64,000 nt of DNA from Limnohabitans parvus II-B4 (GCF_003063455.1 NZ_NESN01000005.1:193506-257505), one strand, 5' to 3'; shown: positions 19,974 to 30,739, counted from the first letter of the stretch. The notes: a model not told the origin generated them from the sequence alone. Made by a program: numbers and translations.

Positions 19974-20405
19974 TTAGACCTTGTTTTTGAGGCTGTCGCG
20001 GATTTCGCGCAGCAGCAAAACGTCTTCGGGTGTGATGGGGGCTGCAGCGGGAGCCGTGGGTTCGGGCTTGGCGGCTGTCAAACGGTTCATCTGGCGGATC
20101 ATGACGAAGATGATGAAAGCCAGGATGATGAAGTTCAGCGCCACGGTGATGAAGCTGCCGTAAGCGAAGACAGCCCCCAGTTTTTTGGCTTCGACCAGCG
20201 AGAGGTCTGCAGCCTGTCCTGCCAGTGCGATGTAGTAACTGGAAAAATCCAACCCGCCAAAGGCTTTGCTGACCAGCGGCATGATCAGGTCGCCCACCAC
20301 CGAGTCGACGATTTTGCCAAATGCACCGCCAATGATCACACCAACGGCCAAGTCCATGACGTTGCCTTTTACGGCAAAAGATTTGAATTCCTGAGCAAAT
20401 GACAT
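19974..20405 (-). CDS. mscL: MscL, large-conductance mechanosensitive channel
   Basis: Homopentameric stretch-activated channel of 143 residues from ATG 20405 ([15 protein letters not shown]). The pore helix [18 protein letters not shown], the periplasmic loop and the second helix near [12 protein letters not shown] are present. A 30-codon in-frame upstream extension runs into the petA promoter region and is not supported by family alignment. Confidence 0.95.
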   Translation of the reverse strand: MSFAQEFKSFAVKGNVMDLAVGVIIGGAFGKIVDSVVGDLIMPLVSKAFGGLDFSSYYIALAGQAADLSLVEAKKLGAVFAYGSFITVALNFIILAFIIFVMIRQMNRLTAAKPEPTAPAAAPITPEDVLLLREIRDSLKNKV

Positions 20406-20500
20406 CTCTATGGCTCCAAAAAATAATGCAATGCTGTGCATTGTGACCCAAGAATGATCACTGGTTTGGTCTTGTAAGTCGGTTGTTTGTTTCACTCCGC

Positions 20501-20506
20501 TACAAT
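20501..20506 (+). promoter_or_regulatory. possible -10 element for petABC
   Basis: TACAAT 40 bases before the petA start, in the divergent mscL/petA region. No convincing -35 is present. Confidence 0.3.
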
Positions 20507-20545
20507 CCCGGGTTGACCCTGATAACGACTCGCTAGAGGATTCCC

Positions 20546-21142
20546 ATGAGTGACACCCCAGTCGACAGCAGCAAACGGACCTGGCTGATTGCCTCCGGTT
20601 GCGCAGGTGCCGTAGGCGCTGGCTTTGTGGCCACCCCCTTCGTCAGCAGCTTTCAACCCTCCGAACGCGCCAAAGCGGCCGGCGCGGCTGTTGAAGTGGA
20701 TATTTCCGCTTTGAACCCGGGCGAGAAGCTGACCGTCGAATGGCGCGGCAAGCCCGTATGGATCATGAAGCGCTCTCCTGAGCAGCTCGAATCCCTCAAA
20801 AAGATCGAAGGCCAGCTGGCCGATCCAGCCTCGGATCGCAACGCTTACCCGACCCCCGAATACGCCAAGAACGGACACCGTTCCATCAAGCCCGAAATCA
20901 TGGTGGCTGTGGGCATTTGTACCCACTTGGGTTGCTCGCCAGGCGACAAGTTCGCCACAGGCGCCCAGCCATCTCTGCCCGATGATTGGGCGGGTGGTTT
21001 CTTGTGCGCTTGCCATGGCTCGACATTCGACCTGGCTGGCCGCGTGTTCAAGAACAAGCCTGCCCCTGACAACCTCGAAGTGCCTCCGCACATGTACCTG
21101 TCTGACACCAAATTGATCATTGGTGAAGACAAGAAGGCTTGA
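20546..21142 (+). CDS. petA: PetA, Rieske iron-sulfur subunit of cytochrome bc1
   Basis: Ubiquinol-cytochrome c reductase iron-sulfur protein, 198 residues. A single N-terminal membrane helix is preceded by [11 protein letters not shown], a variant of the Tat-type leader with Lys-Arg. The 2Fe-2S ligands are in CTHLGC and CACHGS. The second box normally reads CPCHGS, so Ala replaces Pro, a mild variation. It is first of the petABC operon. Confidence 0.95.
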   Translation: MSDTPVDSSKRTWLIASGCAGAVGAGFVATPFVSSFQPSERAKAAGAAVEVDISALNPGEKLTVEWRGKPVWIMKRSPEQLESLKKIEGQLADPASDRNAYPTPEYAKNGHRSIKPEIMVAVGICTHLGCSPGDKFATGAQPSLPDDWAGGFLCACHGSTFDLAGRVFKNKPAPDNLEVPPHMYLSDTKLIIGEDKKA

Positions 21143-21153
21143 TGGAGAACAAC

Positions 21154-22563
21154 ATGGCTGAATTCAAAGAAATCTCCCCCAACGCCCCCGTTGGTGAAAA
21201 ACTGCTCAACTGGGTGGACAACCGTTTCCCGGCTTCCAAGCTGTACAAGGAACACCTGTCCGAGTACTACGCACCCAAAAACTTCAACTTCTGGTATTTC
21301 TTCGGCTCGCTGGCTTTGCTGGTGCTGGTGATTCAGATCGTGACCGGCATTTTCCTGGTCATGCACTACAAGCCTGATGCGGCTGTGGCTTTCGCCTCTG
21401 TCGAATACATCATGCGCGATGTGCCATGGGGATGGCTGATCCGCTACATGCACTCCACCGGCGCTTCTGCGTTCTTCATCGTGGTGTACCTGCACATGTT
21501 CCGTGGCCTGATTTACGGCAGCTACCGCAAGCCACGCGAGCTGGTCTGGATCTTCGGTTGCGCGATTTTCTTGTGCCTGATGGCAGAAGCCTTCATGGGT
21601 TATCTGTTGCCTTGGGGCCAGATGTCCTACTGGGGTGCTCAGGTGATCGTGAACTTGTTCTCTGCCATTCCTTTCATTGGTCCTGACTTGGCTTTGCTGA
21701 TTCGTGGTGATTTCGTGGTCGGCGATGCCACCCTGAACCGATTCTTCAGCTTCCACGTGATTGCGGTGCCTTTGGTCTTGCTGGGGCTGGTCGTGGCGCA
21801 CATCATTGCCTTGCACGAAGTCGGCTCCAACAACCCCGATGGTGTTGAAATCAAGGGTCCGAATGCCCCCAAAGATGCCCAAGGTCATCCTCTGGACGGT
21901 ATTCCATTTCATCCTTACTACTCGGTGCACGACATCATGGGCGTGAGCGTCTTCCTGATGGCGTTCACTGCGATCGTGTTCTTCGCGCCTGAATTCGGTG
22001 GTTACTTCCTCGAATACAACAACTTCATTCCGGCCGATCCGCTGACCACACCTTTGCACATTGCCCCCGTGTGGTACTTCACACCGTTCTACTCGATGCT
22101 GCGTGCCATCACCAGCGAGATGATGTACGCCTTGATCGCTTGCGTCGTGATTGGTGCCGTGCTGGCTGTGGCCAAGGGCAAATTGCCTCAGCTGCTCAAG
22201 GGCGCTGTGATCGGTGCGGCCGTGGTGATCTCTGCCCTGATGCTGGCCATTGATGCCAAGTTCTGGGGTGTGGTCGTCATGGGTGGCGCTGTCGTGATCC
22301 TGTTCTTCCTGCCATGGCTCGACAACAGCCCTGTCAAGTCGATCCGCTACCGTCCAGACTGGCACAAGTATTTGTATGCCGTGTTCGTGATCAACTTCCT
22401 GATCCTGGGCTACCTCGGTGTTCAGCCACCATCGCCTATCGGTGAACGTGTCTCCCAAGTCGGTTCTTTGTTCTATTTCGGCTTCTTCCTGTTGATGCCT
22501 TGGTGGAGCAAGCTGGGCACGCCCAAGCAGGTTCCTGACCGCGTGACCTTCACGCCTCACTGA
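21154..22563 (+). CDS. petB: PetB, cytochrome b of the bc1 complex
   Basis: 469-residue membrane protein that binds hemes bL and bH and carries the quinone sites. ATG 21154 is chosen because GGAG lies at the right distance. A TTG at 21139 and an ATG at 21142 are in frame. Conserved segments include MLWIYH-like GGWLIRYMHSTGAS, LPWGQMSYWGAQV, HVIAVPLVLL and PEFGGYF. The protein runs past the usual 430 residues with an additional C-terminal hydrophobic region, as in related betaproteobacteria. Confidence 0.95.
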   Translation: MAEFKEISPNAPVGEKLLNWVDNRFPASKLYKEHLSEYYAPKNFNFWYFFGSLALLVLVIQIVTGIFLVMHYKPDAAVAFASVEYIMRDVPWGWLIRYMHSTGASAFFIVVYLHMFRGLIYGSYRKPRELVWIFGCAIFLCLMAEAFMGYLLPWGQMSYWGAQVIVNLFSAIPFIGPDLALLIRGDFVVGDATLNRFFSFHVIAVPLVLLGLVVAHIIALHEVGSNNPDGVEIKGPNAPKDAQGHPLDGIPFHPYYSVHDIMGVSVFLMAFTAIVFFAPEFGGYFLEYNNFIPADPLTTPLHIAPVWYFTPFYSMLRAITSEMMYALIACVVIGAVLAVAKGKLPQLLKGAVIGAAVVISALMLAIDAKFWGVVVMGGAVVILFFLPWLDNSPVKSIRYRPDWHKYLYAVFVINFLILGYLGVQPPSPIGERVSQVGSLFYFGFFLLMPWWSKLGTPKQVPDRVTFTPH

Positions 22564-22583
22564 GATCACGGAGATTCAAGAAC

Positions 22584-23351
22584 ATGAAAAACCTCAAGAA
22601 ACTCGCACTGGGCTTTGTGATGGCCCTCGGTCTGATGGCCGGTGCCCAAGCCTCTGGCGGTGGCGCCATTGCCTGGGACAAAGCACCCATCAAGACCAAT
22701 GATCTGGCCTCTTTGCAAAACGGCGCCAAGCTGTTCGTCAACTACTGCCTGAATTGCCACTCGGCTGCTTTCATGCGCTACAACCGCCTGAAAGACATCG
22801 GTTTGACCGAGCAGCAGATCAAGGACAACCTCTTGTTTGCCACGACCAAAGTCGGCGACACCATGAAGTCGGCGATTGATCCCTTGCAAGCCAAAGAGTG
22901 GTTCGGTAAAAACCCACCCGACTTGACCTTGATGACGCGTTCGCGTTCGGGCCATGGCGGTACAGGTGCTGACTACCTCTACACCTACCTGCGCAGCTAC
23001 CACCGTGATGCGACCAAGCCAACTGGCTGGAACAACATGGCTTTCCCGAACGTGGGCATGCCCAACGTGTTGTGGGAATTGCAAGGCGAGCGTGAACCCG
23101 TCTTCGAAGAAAAAGAAGAGCATGGTCACACCGTGCAAATTTTCAAAGGCTGGAAGCAAACCAAGCCCGGCACGATGACACCTTTGCAATACGACCAGGC
23201 TGTGGGTGACTTGGTCAACTACATGCAGTGGATGGCCGAGCCAGCGCAAAACACCCGTGTTCGCATTGGCGTCTGGGTCCTGATTTTCTTGTCGTTCTTC
23301 ACCTTTATCGCCTGGCGTTTGAATGCCGCGTATTGGAAAGACATCAAGTAA
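22584..23351 (+). CDS. petC: PetC, cytochrome c1
   Basis: Membrane-anchored c-type cytochrome of the bc1 complex, 255 residues. A signal peptide ends near AQASGGG, the heme motif CLNCH is near residue 57, the PNVGMPNVLWELQG region carries the axial Met, and a C-terminal membrane helix (VWVLIFLSFFTFIAW) precedes the lysine-ending tail. It passes electrons from the Rieske protein to soluble cytochromes, which this window's sulfur genes also supply. Confidence 0.95.
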   Translation: MKNLKKLALGFVMALGLMAGAQASGGGAIAWDKAPIKTNDLASLQNGAKLFVNYCLNCHSAAFMRYNRLKDIGLTEQQIKDNLLFATTKVGDTMKSAIDPLQAKEWFGKNPPDLTLMTRSRSGHGGTGADYLYTYLRSYHRDATKPTGWNNMAFPNVGMPNVLWELQGEREPVFEEKEEHGHTVQIFKGWKQTKPGTMTPLQYDQAVGDLVNYMQWMAEPAQNTRVRIGVWVLIFLSFFTFIAWRLNAAYWKDIK

Positions 23352-23386
23352 TTGATCTTTCACCCGGCCATGCGTCGGGTTCTGTG

Positions 23387-23420
23387 GAGTGGTGGGTTCA
23401 AAAGACCCCCCACTCTTTTT
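23387..23420 (+). terminator. terminator after petABC
   Basis: Hairpin GAGTGGTGGGTT / GACCCCCCACTC with one T-C mismatch and a CAAAA loop, followed by TTTTT and a second T run. Confidence 0.8.
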
Positions 23421-23443
23421 GATTTTTTGAGGAGCCTCTTGCC

Positions 23444-24055
23444 ATGATGGTGCTTTATTCCGGAACCACTTGTCCTTTTTCCCATCGTTGCCGCTTTGTG
23501 CTGTTTGAAAAAGGCATGGACTTCGAAATCCGCGATGTGGACCTGTACAACAAGCCCGAAGACATCAATGTGATGAACCCGTACGGCCAGGTTCCCATTC
23601 TGGTTGAACGCGACCTGATCTTGTACGAATCGAACATCATCAATGAGTACATCGACGAGCGCTTCCCTCATCCGCAATTGATGCCTGGTGACCCGGTTGA
23701 CCGTGCCCGCGTGCGCTTGTTCTTGCTCAACTTTGAGAAAGAACTGTTTGCACATGTGTTGACGCTTGAAAACCGTGCCCTCAAAGGCAACGACAAAGCC
23801 CTGGAAAAAGCCCGTTCGCACATCCGCGACCGCTTGACCCAGCTGGCTCCGGTGTTCCTGAAGAACAAGTTCATGTTGGGTGACAACTTCTCGATGCTCG
23901 ACGTGGCGATTGCACCGCTGCTTTGGCGTCTGGACTACTACGGCATTGAACTCAGCAAAAACGCGGCGCCTTTGCTCAAGTACGCTGAGCGCATCTTCTC
24001 GCGTCCTGCCTACATCGAGGCGCTGACGCCGTCTGAAAAGGTCATGCGCAAGTAA
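23444..24055 (+). CDS. sspA: SspA, stringent starvation protein A (GST fold)
   Basis: RNA polymerase-associated protein with a glutathione S-transferase fold, 203 residues. The thioredoxin-like N-terminal domain (SGTTCPFSHRCRFVLFEKGM) is followed by the helical domain. SspA lacks glutathione-transferase activity in E. coli and acts in stress and acid tolerance. The adjacent sspB gene confirms the assignment. A ribosome site GAGGAG lies upstream. Confidence 0.93.
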   Translation: MMVLYSGTTCPFSHRCRFVLFEKGMDFEIRDVDLYNKPEDINVMNPYGQVPILVERDLILYESNIINEYIDERFPHPQLMPGDPVDRARVRLFLLNFEKELFAHVLTLENRALKGNDKALEKARSHIRDRLTQLAPVFLKNKFMLGDNFSMLDVAIAPLLWRLDYYGIELSKNAAPLLKYAERIFSRPAYIEALTPSEKVMRK

Positions 24056-24073
24056 GTTCGGCTGGAGCCTACG

Positions 24074-24520
24074 ATGATCAGTGCTGCCGAATTGCCTTCC
24101 ACGCGCCCTTATTTGATCCGCGCTTTGTACGAGTGGTGTTCCGAAAATGGGTTCACGCCTTACGTGGCCGTCAAGGTGGACAACTCCGTGCAGGTGCCGC
24201 GGGAGTACGTGCAAGGGGGCGAAATTGTGCTGAACGTCAGCATGGATGCCACCAGTTCGCTCAAGCTGGGCAATGAGTTCATTGAATTCAAAGCCCGGTT
24301 TGGCGGCAAGCCGCGTGACATCATGGTGCCAATCCATCGGGTCATGGCCATTTATGCCCGTGAAAATGGCCAGGGCATGGCATTTCCTGTGAGTGATGAC
24401 GAGTCGCCTGCAGCGGGCTTGTCTGCTGTGGACGTGTCGGAAAGCGCTTCGGACCAGGGCGACGAGCCCACGCCGCCACCGACAACGTCTGCGCGTCCTG
24501 CACTCAAACGCATCAAGTAA
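24074..24520 (+). CDS. sspB: SspB, ClpXP adaptor for ssrA-tagged proteins
   Basis: 148-residue adaptor that delivers ssrA-tagged peptides to ClpXP. The substrate-binding core (about residues 1-110: STRPYLIRALYEWCSENG to MVPIHRVMAIYARENG) is followed by an acidic, variable linker and the C-terminal LKRIK, which resembles the ClpX-binding tail. It follows sspA by 18 bases. Confidence 0.93.
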   Translation: MISAAELPSTRPYLIRALYEWCSENGFTPYVAVKVDNSVQVPREYVQGGEIVLNVSMDATSSLKLGNEFIEFKARFGGKPRDIMVPIHRVMAIYARENGQGMAFPVSDDESPAAGLSAVDVSESASDQGDEPTPPPTTSARPALKRIK

Positions 24521-24562
24521 AAAATTAACGAACCGAGTCCCTGATATGGGTCAGGATCAAGT

Positions 24563-24568
24563 TAGAAT
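24563..24568 (+). promoter_or_regulatory. probable -10 element of the tRNA-Thr gene
   Basis: TAGAAT ten bases before the mature tRNA 5' end. The -35 region is poor (CTGATA at 24541-24546). Confidence 0.4.
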
Positions 24569-24577
24569 CTAGCCCGT

Positions 24578-24653
24578 GCCGCTTTAGCTCAGTTGGTAGA
24601 GCACCCGCCTTGTAAGCGGTAGGTCGTCAGTTCGAATCCGACAAGCGGCACCA
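24578..24653 (+). tRNA. tRNA-Thr (anticodon UGU)
   Basis: A full cloverleaf can be drawn: acceptor stem GCCGCTT/AAGCGGC, D arm GCTC...GAGC, anticodon stem CCCGC/GCGGT around the loop CTTGTAA, and T arm with TTCGAAT. The anticodon TGT reads ACA, so the tRNA accepts threonine. The 3' CCA is encoded. The base pairs at 27-43 and 52-62 are mismatched, which is common for the first in this tRNA. Confidence 0.95.
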
Positions 24654-24661
24654 CAAACCTG

Positions 24662-24696
24662 AAAAGGCCCTGATCCACGATCAGGGCCTTTTTTTT
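24662..24696 (+). terminator. terminator after tRNA-Thr
   Basis: Perfect 14-bp stem AAAAGGCCCTGATC / GATCAGGGCCTTTT with a 3-base CAC loop and a run of eight T. The A-rich left arm suggests it may also serve the convergent dciA-like gene. Confidence 0.92.
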
Positions 24697-24743
24697 GCTT
24701 TTGAAGTAAAGCGTCAAGCATGTTTCGCCCAAGCCACCGACGC

Positions 24744-25052
24744 TCAAAGGGTGCGGTTTTGCACCTTGATGCGGATCGAGCTCACGCCCAGGTCTTTTTG
24801 GTTCAGGTGCGCTTGGAAGGCCGGCACCAATTGGCGCAATTTGGCGGCCACTGCATTGGAGCTGACCAGCAAGCACCAGCAGCCGTCCTCAATGGGTCCA
24901 GCTTGCACGCTGGCCCGTAAAGGGGCGGGCAACAAGCTTCGAATGGCCGTGAGCCTGGCCGATGACTCGCGCACCAAACTCGCCAGTCGGGCAAAAGTGG
25001 GTGACTCTTGCGCAGCTTGCTGCAATGGAATGGCTTGGTGGCGTCTTTGCAT
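24744..25052 (-). CDS. DciA-like protein (DUF721), putative DnaB helicase loader
   Basis: 102-residue protein with the DUF721/DciA pattern: an N-terminal helical region and a C-terminal KH-like fold around LASLVRESSARLTAIRSLLP, CWCLLVSSNAVAAKLRQ and SIRIKV. DciA proteins load the replicative helicase in bacteria without DnaC. It lies divergent from secA, as is common in Burkholderiales. The assignment rests on pattern and context, not on catalytic residues. Confidence 0.7.
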   Translation of the reverse strand: MQRRHQAIPLQQAAQESPTFARLASLVRESSARLTAIRSLLPAPLRASVQAGPIEDGCWCLLVSSNAVAAKLRQLVPAFQAHLNQKDLGVSSIRIKVQNRTL

Positions 25053-25279
25053 GTTGGGCAGTCGGATGCGCCATTATCCGGCAGTGGGCAAGGCTTCGGT
25101 CAGGCCGGGGAAAACGGGCATGCCCAGAGGCTAAAATCATCAGGTTAGGCTGGCGCTTGTGGCGGCCGGCTGGTGGCACAGGGTTTCCCAACCCGCAGGC
25201 CCGGTTTTTCTGAACCCTTTAACTTGACAGGATAGACGGTCTGTTTCTCAGCCATTGGCTGAAGGTGGATCTTGTAGAC

Positions 25280-28027
25280 ATGGCCATCCCATTCCTCACT
25301 AAAATTTTCGGCAGCCGAAACGACCGCCTGCTCAAGCAATACCGCAAAACGGTGGAGCGCATCAACGCACTGGAAGCCGGACTGGAGTCTTTGAGCGACG
25401 ACGAATTACGCGGCAAGACCCAGAGCTTCCGGGAGCGTTTTGCCGCAGGCGAAACACTGGATGCCTTGATGCCGGAAGCCTTTGCCGTGGTGCGTGAAGG
25501 CTCCAAGCGCGTCATGAAGATGCGGCACTTCGATGTGCAGCTGGCTGGTGGCATCGCGTTGCACAACGGCAAGATTGCCGAGATGCGCACGGGCGAAGGC
25601 AAAACCCTGACCTCGACGCTGCCCGCTTACCTGAATGCCTTGGCCAGCAAGGGTGTGCACGTGGTGACCGTGAACGATTACCTGGCCAGCCGCGATGCGA
25701 AATGGATGGGCAAGCTGTTCAATTTTCTGGGTTTGTCGGTGGGTATCAACTTGGCCCAGATGTCGCGTGAAGAAAAGCAAGCGGCTTACAACTCGGACAT
25801 CACCTACGGCACCAACAACGAATACGGTTTTGACTACCTGCGCGACAACATGGTCTACGAAGCCCATGACCGCGTGCAGCGCCCCCTGAACTACGCCATC
25901 ATCGACGAGGTCGACTCGATTCTCATCGACGAGGCCCGCACACCCCTGATCATCAGCGGTCAGGCCGAAGACCACACTGCCACTTACCTGTCGATGAAGC
26001 AGGTGGTGCCTTTGCTCACCCGCCAGGAAGGCGAAGCCGACCCCCGCACGGGCGAGGGCATCATCACCCCCGGTGACTTCACACTGGATGAAAAATCACA
26101 CCAGATTTTTCTGACCGAGCAAGGCCATGAAAAAGCCGAAGCGGTGTTGGCGCAAATGGGCTTGATCCCTGAAGGCGCAAGCCTGTACGACCCCGCCAAC
26201 ATCACATTGATGCACCACCTGAACGCGGCCTTGCGTGCGCAGCACCTGTACCACCGCGACCAGCACTATGTGGTGCAAGAAGGTGAAATCGTCATCGTGG
26301 ACGAGTTCACGGGCCGCTTGATGACAGGCCGCCGCTGGAGCGATGGCTTGCACCAGGCCGTGGAAGCCAAAGAGGGTGCGCAGATCCAGGCCGAAAACCA
26401 GACCTTGGCCTCCATCACGTTCCAGAACTATTTCCGCCTGTACAACAAGATCGGCGGCATGACCGGAACGGCCGACACCGAGGCGTATGAGTTTCAGGAA
26501 ATCTACGGCCTGGAGACCGTGGTCATTCCGCCGCACCGCAAGAGCCAACGCGAAGACCAGTTGGACCGTGTCTACAAGACTTCGCAAGAGCGCTACACGG
26601 CTGCGATTGCCGACATTCGTGAATGTCACGAGCGTGGCCAGCCTGTTCTGGTGGGCACCACATCGATTGAAAACTCGGAGCTGATTGCCCAGCTGCTGAC
26701 GCAAGAGAAGCTGCCCCACCAAGTGCTCAACGCCAAGCAGCACGCCCGTGAGGCCGACATCGTGGCGCAAGCAGGCCGCCCCGGCATGATCACGATCGCC
26801 ACCAACATGGCCGGTCGCGGCACCGACATCGTGCTGGGTGGCAACATTGAAAAAGACATCCAAGCCGTTGAGACCGACGAAAGTTTGTCTGAAGATGCAC
26901 GCCAAGCCCGCGTGGCCGAATTGCGTGAGCAATGGAAGCTTGTGCACGAACAGGTCAAGGCTTTGGGCGGCTTGCGCATCATCGCCACAGAGCGTCACGA
27001 GTCACGCCGCATTGACAACCAGCTGCGTGGCCGTTCGGGCCGTCAGGGTGATCCCGGCTCTTCGCGTTTCTACTTGAGCCTGGACGATCCGCTCATGCGC
27101 ATTTTTGCGGGTGACCGCGTGCGCTCCATCATGGACCGCTTGAAGATGCCCGAAGGTGAAGCCATTGAAGCGGGCATCGTCACACGCAGCATTGAAAGTG
27201 CCCAGCGCAAGGTCGAGGGACGCAACTTCGATATCCGCAAGCAATTGCTGGAATACGACGATGTGTCCAACGACCAGCGCAAGGTGATTTACCAGCAGCG
27301 CAACGATATTCTGGATGCACAAGACTTGAATAGCCAGATTGCTTCGCTGCGTGAAGGCTGCTTCAACGATCTGGTGCGTCAATATGTGCCCGTGGAGTCG
27401 GTGGAAGAGCAATGGGACTTGGCCAGCCTTGAAAAAGCGCTGACCGATGAGTGGCTGCTCAATGTGCCCTTGCGTGACAAGGTGCAGGCTTCCAATGCCA
27501 TCACCGATGAAGAAATTCTGGAAATGGTGGTGGCCGCCGCCAACGCGCATTTCCAAGCCAAGCTCGACAGCGTGGGTGCTGACAACTTCACCTCGTTTGA
27601 GCGCATGGTTTTGCTGCAAAGCATCGACACGCACTGGCGCGAGCACCTGAGTGCGCTCGACTATCTGCGCCAGGGCATCCACTTGCGTGGTTACGCCCAA
27701 AAGCAGCCCAAGCAGGAATACAAGCGCGAAGCGTTTGAGCTGTTTGGCCAGTTGCTCGATGCCGTCAAAAACGAAGTCACCCGCACCTTGATGACCGTGC
27801 GCATCGATTCGGGTGACCAGATCGACCAAGCGGCCCACGACATTGAAGAGCGTGCCGAACACATCAGCAATGTGACTTACAGTGCGCCGGACGAGTCGGG
27901 CCAGCCCCAAACCGTGGCGGCAGATCTGGCGGGTCTGCAGCAAGAGTGGGGCCCTGTGGGGCGAAATGAGCCATGCCCATGTGGCAGTGGCAAGAAGTTC
28001 AAACAATGCCACGGCAAACTCGCCTGA
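25280..28027 (+). CDS. secA: SecA, preprotein translocase ATPase
   Basis: Motor of the Sec pathway, 915 residues from ATG 25280. Motifs: Walker A region [11 protein letters not shown], the [16 protein letters not shown]alker B helicase block, [14 protein letters not shown], and the C-terminal zinc site [13 protein letters not shown] used for SecB and lipid contact. The intact C-terminal zinc finger shows the gene is complete. An in-frame GTG at 25265 is an alternative but less likely start. Confidence 0.98.
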   Translation: MAIPFLTKIFGSRNDRLLKQYRKTVERINALEAGLESLSDDELRGKTQSFRERFAAGETLDALMPEAFAVVREGSKRVMKMRHFDVQLAGGIALHNGKIAEMRTGEGKTLTSTLPAYLNALASKGVHVVTVNDYLASRDAKWMGKLFNFLGLSVGINLAQMSREEKQAAYNSDITYGTNNEYGFDYLRDNMVYEAHDRVQRPLNYAIIDEVDSILIDEARTPLIISGQAEDHTATYLSMKQVVPLLTRQEGEADPRTGEGIITPGDFTLDEKSHQIFLTEQGHEKAEAVLAQMGLIPEGASLYDPANITLMHHLNAALRAQHLYHRDQHYVVQEGEIVIVDEFTGRLMTGRRWSDGLHQAVEAKEGAQIQAENQTLASITFQNYFRLYNKIGGMTGTADTEAYEFQEIYGLETVVIPPHRKSQREDQLDRVYKTSQERYTAAIADIRECHERGQPVLVGTTSIENSELIAQLLTQEKLPHQVLNAKQHAREADIVAQAGRPGMITIATNMAGRGTDIVLGGNIEKDIQAVETDESLSEDARQARVAELREQWKLVHEQVKALGGLRIIATERHESRRIDNQLRGRSGRQGDPGSSRFYLSLDDPLMRIFAGDRVRSIMDRLKMPEGEAIEAGIVTRSIESAQRKVEGRNFDIRKQLLEYDDVSNDQRKVIYQQRNDILDAQDLNSQIASLREGCFNDLVRQYVPVESVEEQWDLASLEKALTDEWLLNVPLRDKVQASNAITDEEILEMVVAAANAHFQAKLDSVGADNFTSFERMVLLQSIDTHWREHLSALDYLRQGIHLRGYAQKQPKQEYKREAFELFGQLLDAVKNEVTRTLMTVRIDSGDQIDQAAHDIEERAEHISNVTYSAPDESGQPQTVAADLAGLQQEWGPVGRNEPCPCGSGKKFKQCHGKLA

Positions 28028-28043
28028 GTTTGCTGCGCGGATG

Positions 28044-28064
28044 AAACGGGCTTCGGCCCGTTTT
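28044..28064 (+). terminator. terminator after secA
   Basis: Eight-base stem AAACGGGC/GCCCGTTT closed by a UUCG tetraloop, with T residues following. Confidence 0.85.
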
Positions 28065-28108
28065 GTTTGTGTACCGCCAAACCATCACCGTTATTTTGAA
28101 AGACCACC

Positions 28109-29338
28109 ATGCCTGTGAATTTGCCACCACTGGATCCTGCACAACTGAAGCCCATTGCGGGCGTTCGCATTGGCATTGCCGAGGCCGGTGTGCGCAAGGC
28201 CAGCCGCAAGGACCTGACTGTGTTTTTGCTGGACGAGGGTGCCAGCGTGACCGGGGTGTTCACCAGCAACCGTTTTTGTGCTGCACCGGTGCAGGTGTGC
28301 CGTGAACATTTGGCGGCAGGCAGTGCTGTTCGTGCCTTGGTCATCAACACCGGCAACGCCAATGCGGGCACTGGCGCACCCGGCCTGGCCCATGCGCGGC
28401 AGACCTGTGATGCCTTGGCCGCTTTGCTGCAATGCACGCCCGCGCAGGTCTTGCCGTTTTCGACAGGCGTGATCATGGAGCCGCTGCCCGTGGACCGCAT
28501 CGTGGCGGGCTTGCCCGCTGCTTTGGCCGACGCGCAAGCCGCCCATTGGGCCAAGGCCGCCGTGGGCATCATGACCACCGACACCGTGCCCAAAGCCGCC
28601 AGTGCGCAAGTGAAAGTGGGCGGTCAAACCGTCAGCATTACGGGCATCAGCAAAGGCGCAGGAATGATCCGTCCCAACATGGCCACCATGTTGGGCTTTG
28701 TGGCCACAGACGCTTGCATCGACCCCGCCTTGTTGCCCGTGCTGGCCAAGCAGCTGGCCGATGGCTCGTTCAACCGCATCACCATCGATGGCGACACCTC
28801 GACCAACGACTCGTTCATGCTGATCGCCACGCACAAGGCCGGTCATGCACCGGTCACCTCGCTCGACAGCGAAGACGGTCAGGCCTTGGTGCAGGGCCTG
28901 ATGCAGGTGGCCCGCCAACTGGCGCATGCCATCGTGCGCGATGGTGAAGGCGCGACCAAGTTCATCACGGTGCAGGTCGAGGGTGGCCGCACAGGCGAAG
29001 AGTGCCGTCAGGTGGCATATGCCATCGCGCATTCGCCCTTGGTCAAAACCGCTTTTTTTGCCAGCGACCCCAACCTGGGCCGCATTTTGGCGGCGGTGGG
29101 CTATGCAGGTATCACCGATCTGGACCAGGGCCTGATCGAGCTGCATCTGGACGATGTGCATGTGGTCTCTCAGGGAGGACGCCGCGCTGAATACCGCGAA
29201 GAAGATGGTCAGCGCGTCATGAAGGGCAGCGAGATCACCGTGCGTGTGGGCCTGGGTCGTGGCACCGCCACCGACACCGTCTGGACTTGTGACCTGAGCC
29301 ACGAATACGTCACCATCAACGCCGATTACCGTTCATGA
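28109..29338 (+). CDS. argJ: ArgJ, glutamate N-acetyltransferase / amino-acid acetyltransferase
   Basis: Ornithine acetyltransferase of the cyclic arginine pathway, 409 residues. The proenzyme cleaves itself before the threonine of the ATML motif (Thr193 in [12 protein letters not shown]) to give alpha and beta chains. NTGNANAGTG and the end region NADYRS are typical. It overlaps the DUF815 start by four bases, so the two genes form an operon. Confidence 0.95.
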   Translation: MPVNLPPLDPAQLKPIAGVRIGIAEAGVRKASRKDLTVFLLDEGASVTGVFTSNRFCAAPVQVCREHLAAGSAVRALVINTGNANAGTGAPGLAHARQTCDALAALLQCTPAQVLPFSTGVIMEPLPVDRIVAGLPAALADAQAAHWAKAAVGIMTTDTVPKAASAQVKVGGQTVSITGISKGAGMIRPNMATMLGFVATDACIDPALLPVLAKQLADGSFNRITIDGDTSTNDSFMLIATHKAGHAPVTSLDSEDGQALVQGLMQVARQLAHAIVRDGEGATKFITVQVEGGRTGEECRQVAYAIAHSPLVKTAFFASDPNLGRILAAVGYAGITDLDQGLIELHLDDVHVVSQGGRRAEYREEDGQRVMKGSEITVRVGLGRGTATDTVWTCDLSHEYVTINADYRS

Positions 29339-30225
29339 ATTCACCAGCCACCTCCGCCTTGGACCAACTGCTGGCCAAAGTCAGCCAGTTGGTGGACCGC
29401 ATCGAATCGGTCTTGCCTCAACCTTTATCGGCACCCGACTGGACGCAGGCCATCGCCTGGCGCTACCGCAAGCGCTCGTCCGGTCACGGTGTCCTGGAGC
29501 CGGTACGCCATGTGGCGGCCATGACGCTTTCGGACCTGAAGGAAATCGACGACCAGAAAGAAAAGTTGCAGCGCAACACCGAGCAGTTTGTGCACGGCCA
29601 TCCCGCCAACAACGTGCTGCTGACCGGCGCACGCGGCACCGGCAAGTCGTCGCTCATCAAGGCTTGCCTGAACACCTATGCGGCTCAAGGCTTGCGCCTG
29701 ATCGAGGTGGACAAGGAAGACCTCACCGATTTGCCCGACATCATCGAGGTGGTGGCGGGCCGCGATGAAAAGTTCATTGTGTATTGCGATGACCTGAGCT
29801 TTGAGGACGGTGAGCCGGGCTACAAGGCCCTCAAATCCATCCTCGACGGCACCGTGGCGGCATCGACCCCCAATGTGCTGGTCTACGCCACCAGCAACCG
29901 CCGCCACTTGTTGCCCGAGTACATGAGCGAAAACCTCACTTACAAGCACACCGACGACGGCGAAGTGCACCCGGGCGAGGGCGTGGAGGAAAAAATTTCC
30001 TTGTCCGAGCGCTTTGGCCTGTGGATCAGTTTTTACCCCTTCTCGCAAGACGAGTACCTGACCATCGCTGGTCAGTGGCTCAGCGCCTTGGGGGCCACGC
30101 CTGCACAGATCGCTGCTGCACGCCCTGATGCACTGCTGTGGGCTTTGGAGCGCGGCTCGCGCAGCGGCCGTGTGGCCTACCAGTTTGCACGCGACATGAT
30201 GGGTCGCCAATCGGACCAGGCATGA
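29335..30225 (+). CDS. DUF815 family AAA-type ATPase
   Basis: ATP-binding protein of 296 residues. Walker [10 protein letters not shown] is at residues 98-106, and the Walker-B-like [14 protein letters not shown] follows. Later [12 protein letters not shown] and a helical C-terminal part resemble the AAA sensor regions. The function of the family is unknown. It overlaps argJ upstream and mutT downstream by ATGA, and the same order is widespread in Burkholderiales. Confidence 0.85.
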   Translation: MNSPATSALDQLLAKVSQLVDRIESVLPQPLSAPDWTQAIAWRYRKRSSGHGVLEPVRHVAAMTLSDLKEIDDQKEKLQRNTEQFVHGHPANNVLLTGARGTGKSSLIKACLNTYAAQGLRLIEVDKEDLTDLPDIIEVVAGRDEKFIVYCDDLSFEDGEPGYKALKSILDGTVAASTPNVLVYATSNRRHLLPEYMSENLTYKHTDDGEVHPGEGVEEKISLSERFGLWISFYPFSQDEYLTIAGQWLSALGATPAQIAAARPDALLWALERGSRSGRVAYQFARDMMGRQSDQA

Positions 30226-30704
30226 GCAACGGCCTGCTGGTGGCCGATGGCGAACGTGCGCGCGAGGACCTGCGCGCTGACCAAGCCCCGCGTTCAGTGG
30301 TCGATGTCGCGGTGGGCGTGCTGATGCAAGCCGATGGCCAGTTTTTGCTCACCTCGCGCCCCGAAGGCAAGGTGTATGCAGGCTACTGGGAATTCCCGGG
30401 CGGCAAGCTGGAAGCGGGTGAGTCGGTCGAACAAGCCCTGCGCCGTGAATTGCAAGAAGAGCTGGGCATCACGATCGGTGAGGCGCAGGCCTGGAAAACC
30501 CAGATGGTCGATTACCCGCACGCGCTGGTGCGGCTGCACTTTTGCAAGGTGTGGGATTGGCAAGGCGAGCTGCAAATGCGCGAAGCGCAGTCACATGCCT
30601 GGCAGACGCTGCCCGTAGCGGTCACGCCAGTGCTGCCGGGCACCATTCCTGTTTTGGCTTGGTTTGCCGAGGAGCGTCAGTTCACAGGGGCCACGCACGC
30701 CTGA
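30222..30704 (+). CDS. Nudix hydrolase, MutT-like 8-oxo-dGTP diphosphatase
   Basis: 160 residues with a complete Nudix box at 61-83 (G-x5-E-x7-RE-x2-EE-LGI). The box and the YWEFPGGKLEAGE context are those of MutT, which clears oxidised guanine nucleotides. The N terminus (about 25 residues before VVDVAVGVL) is longer than E. coli MutT. The start is the ATG that overlaps the DUF815 stop. Confidence 0.85.
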   Translation: MSNGLLVADGERAREDLRADQAPRSVVDVAVGVLMQADGQFLLTSRPEGKVYAGYWEFPGGKLEAGESVEQALRRELQEELGITIGEAQAWKTQMVDYPHALVRLHFCKVWDWQGELQMREAQSHAWQTLPVAVTPVLPGTIPVLAWFAEERQFTGATHA

Positions 30705-30734
30705 GTCCGCTGGCGGGTTTTGCCAGGCGAACTC
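30703..30734. terminator. possible terminator hairpin between mutT and yacG
   Basis: GAGTCCGCTGGC and GCCAGGCGAACTC pair with one bulge around a GGGTTTT loop, between convergent genes. There is no long T tract, so confidence is moderate. Confidence 0.4.
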
Positions 30735-30739
30735 GGTGC

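Noticed and set aside
25224..25229. TTGACA 50 bases before secA as a promoter
   Set aside because: No -10 match is found at 16-18 bases downstream, so only a -35-like sequence remains.
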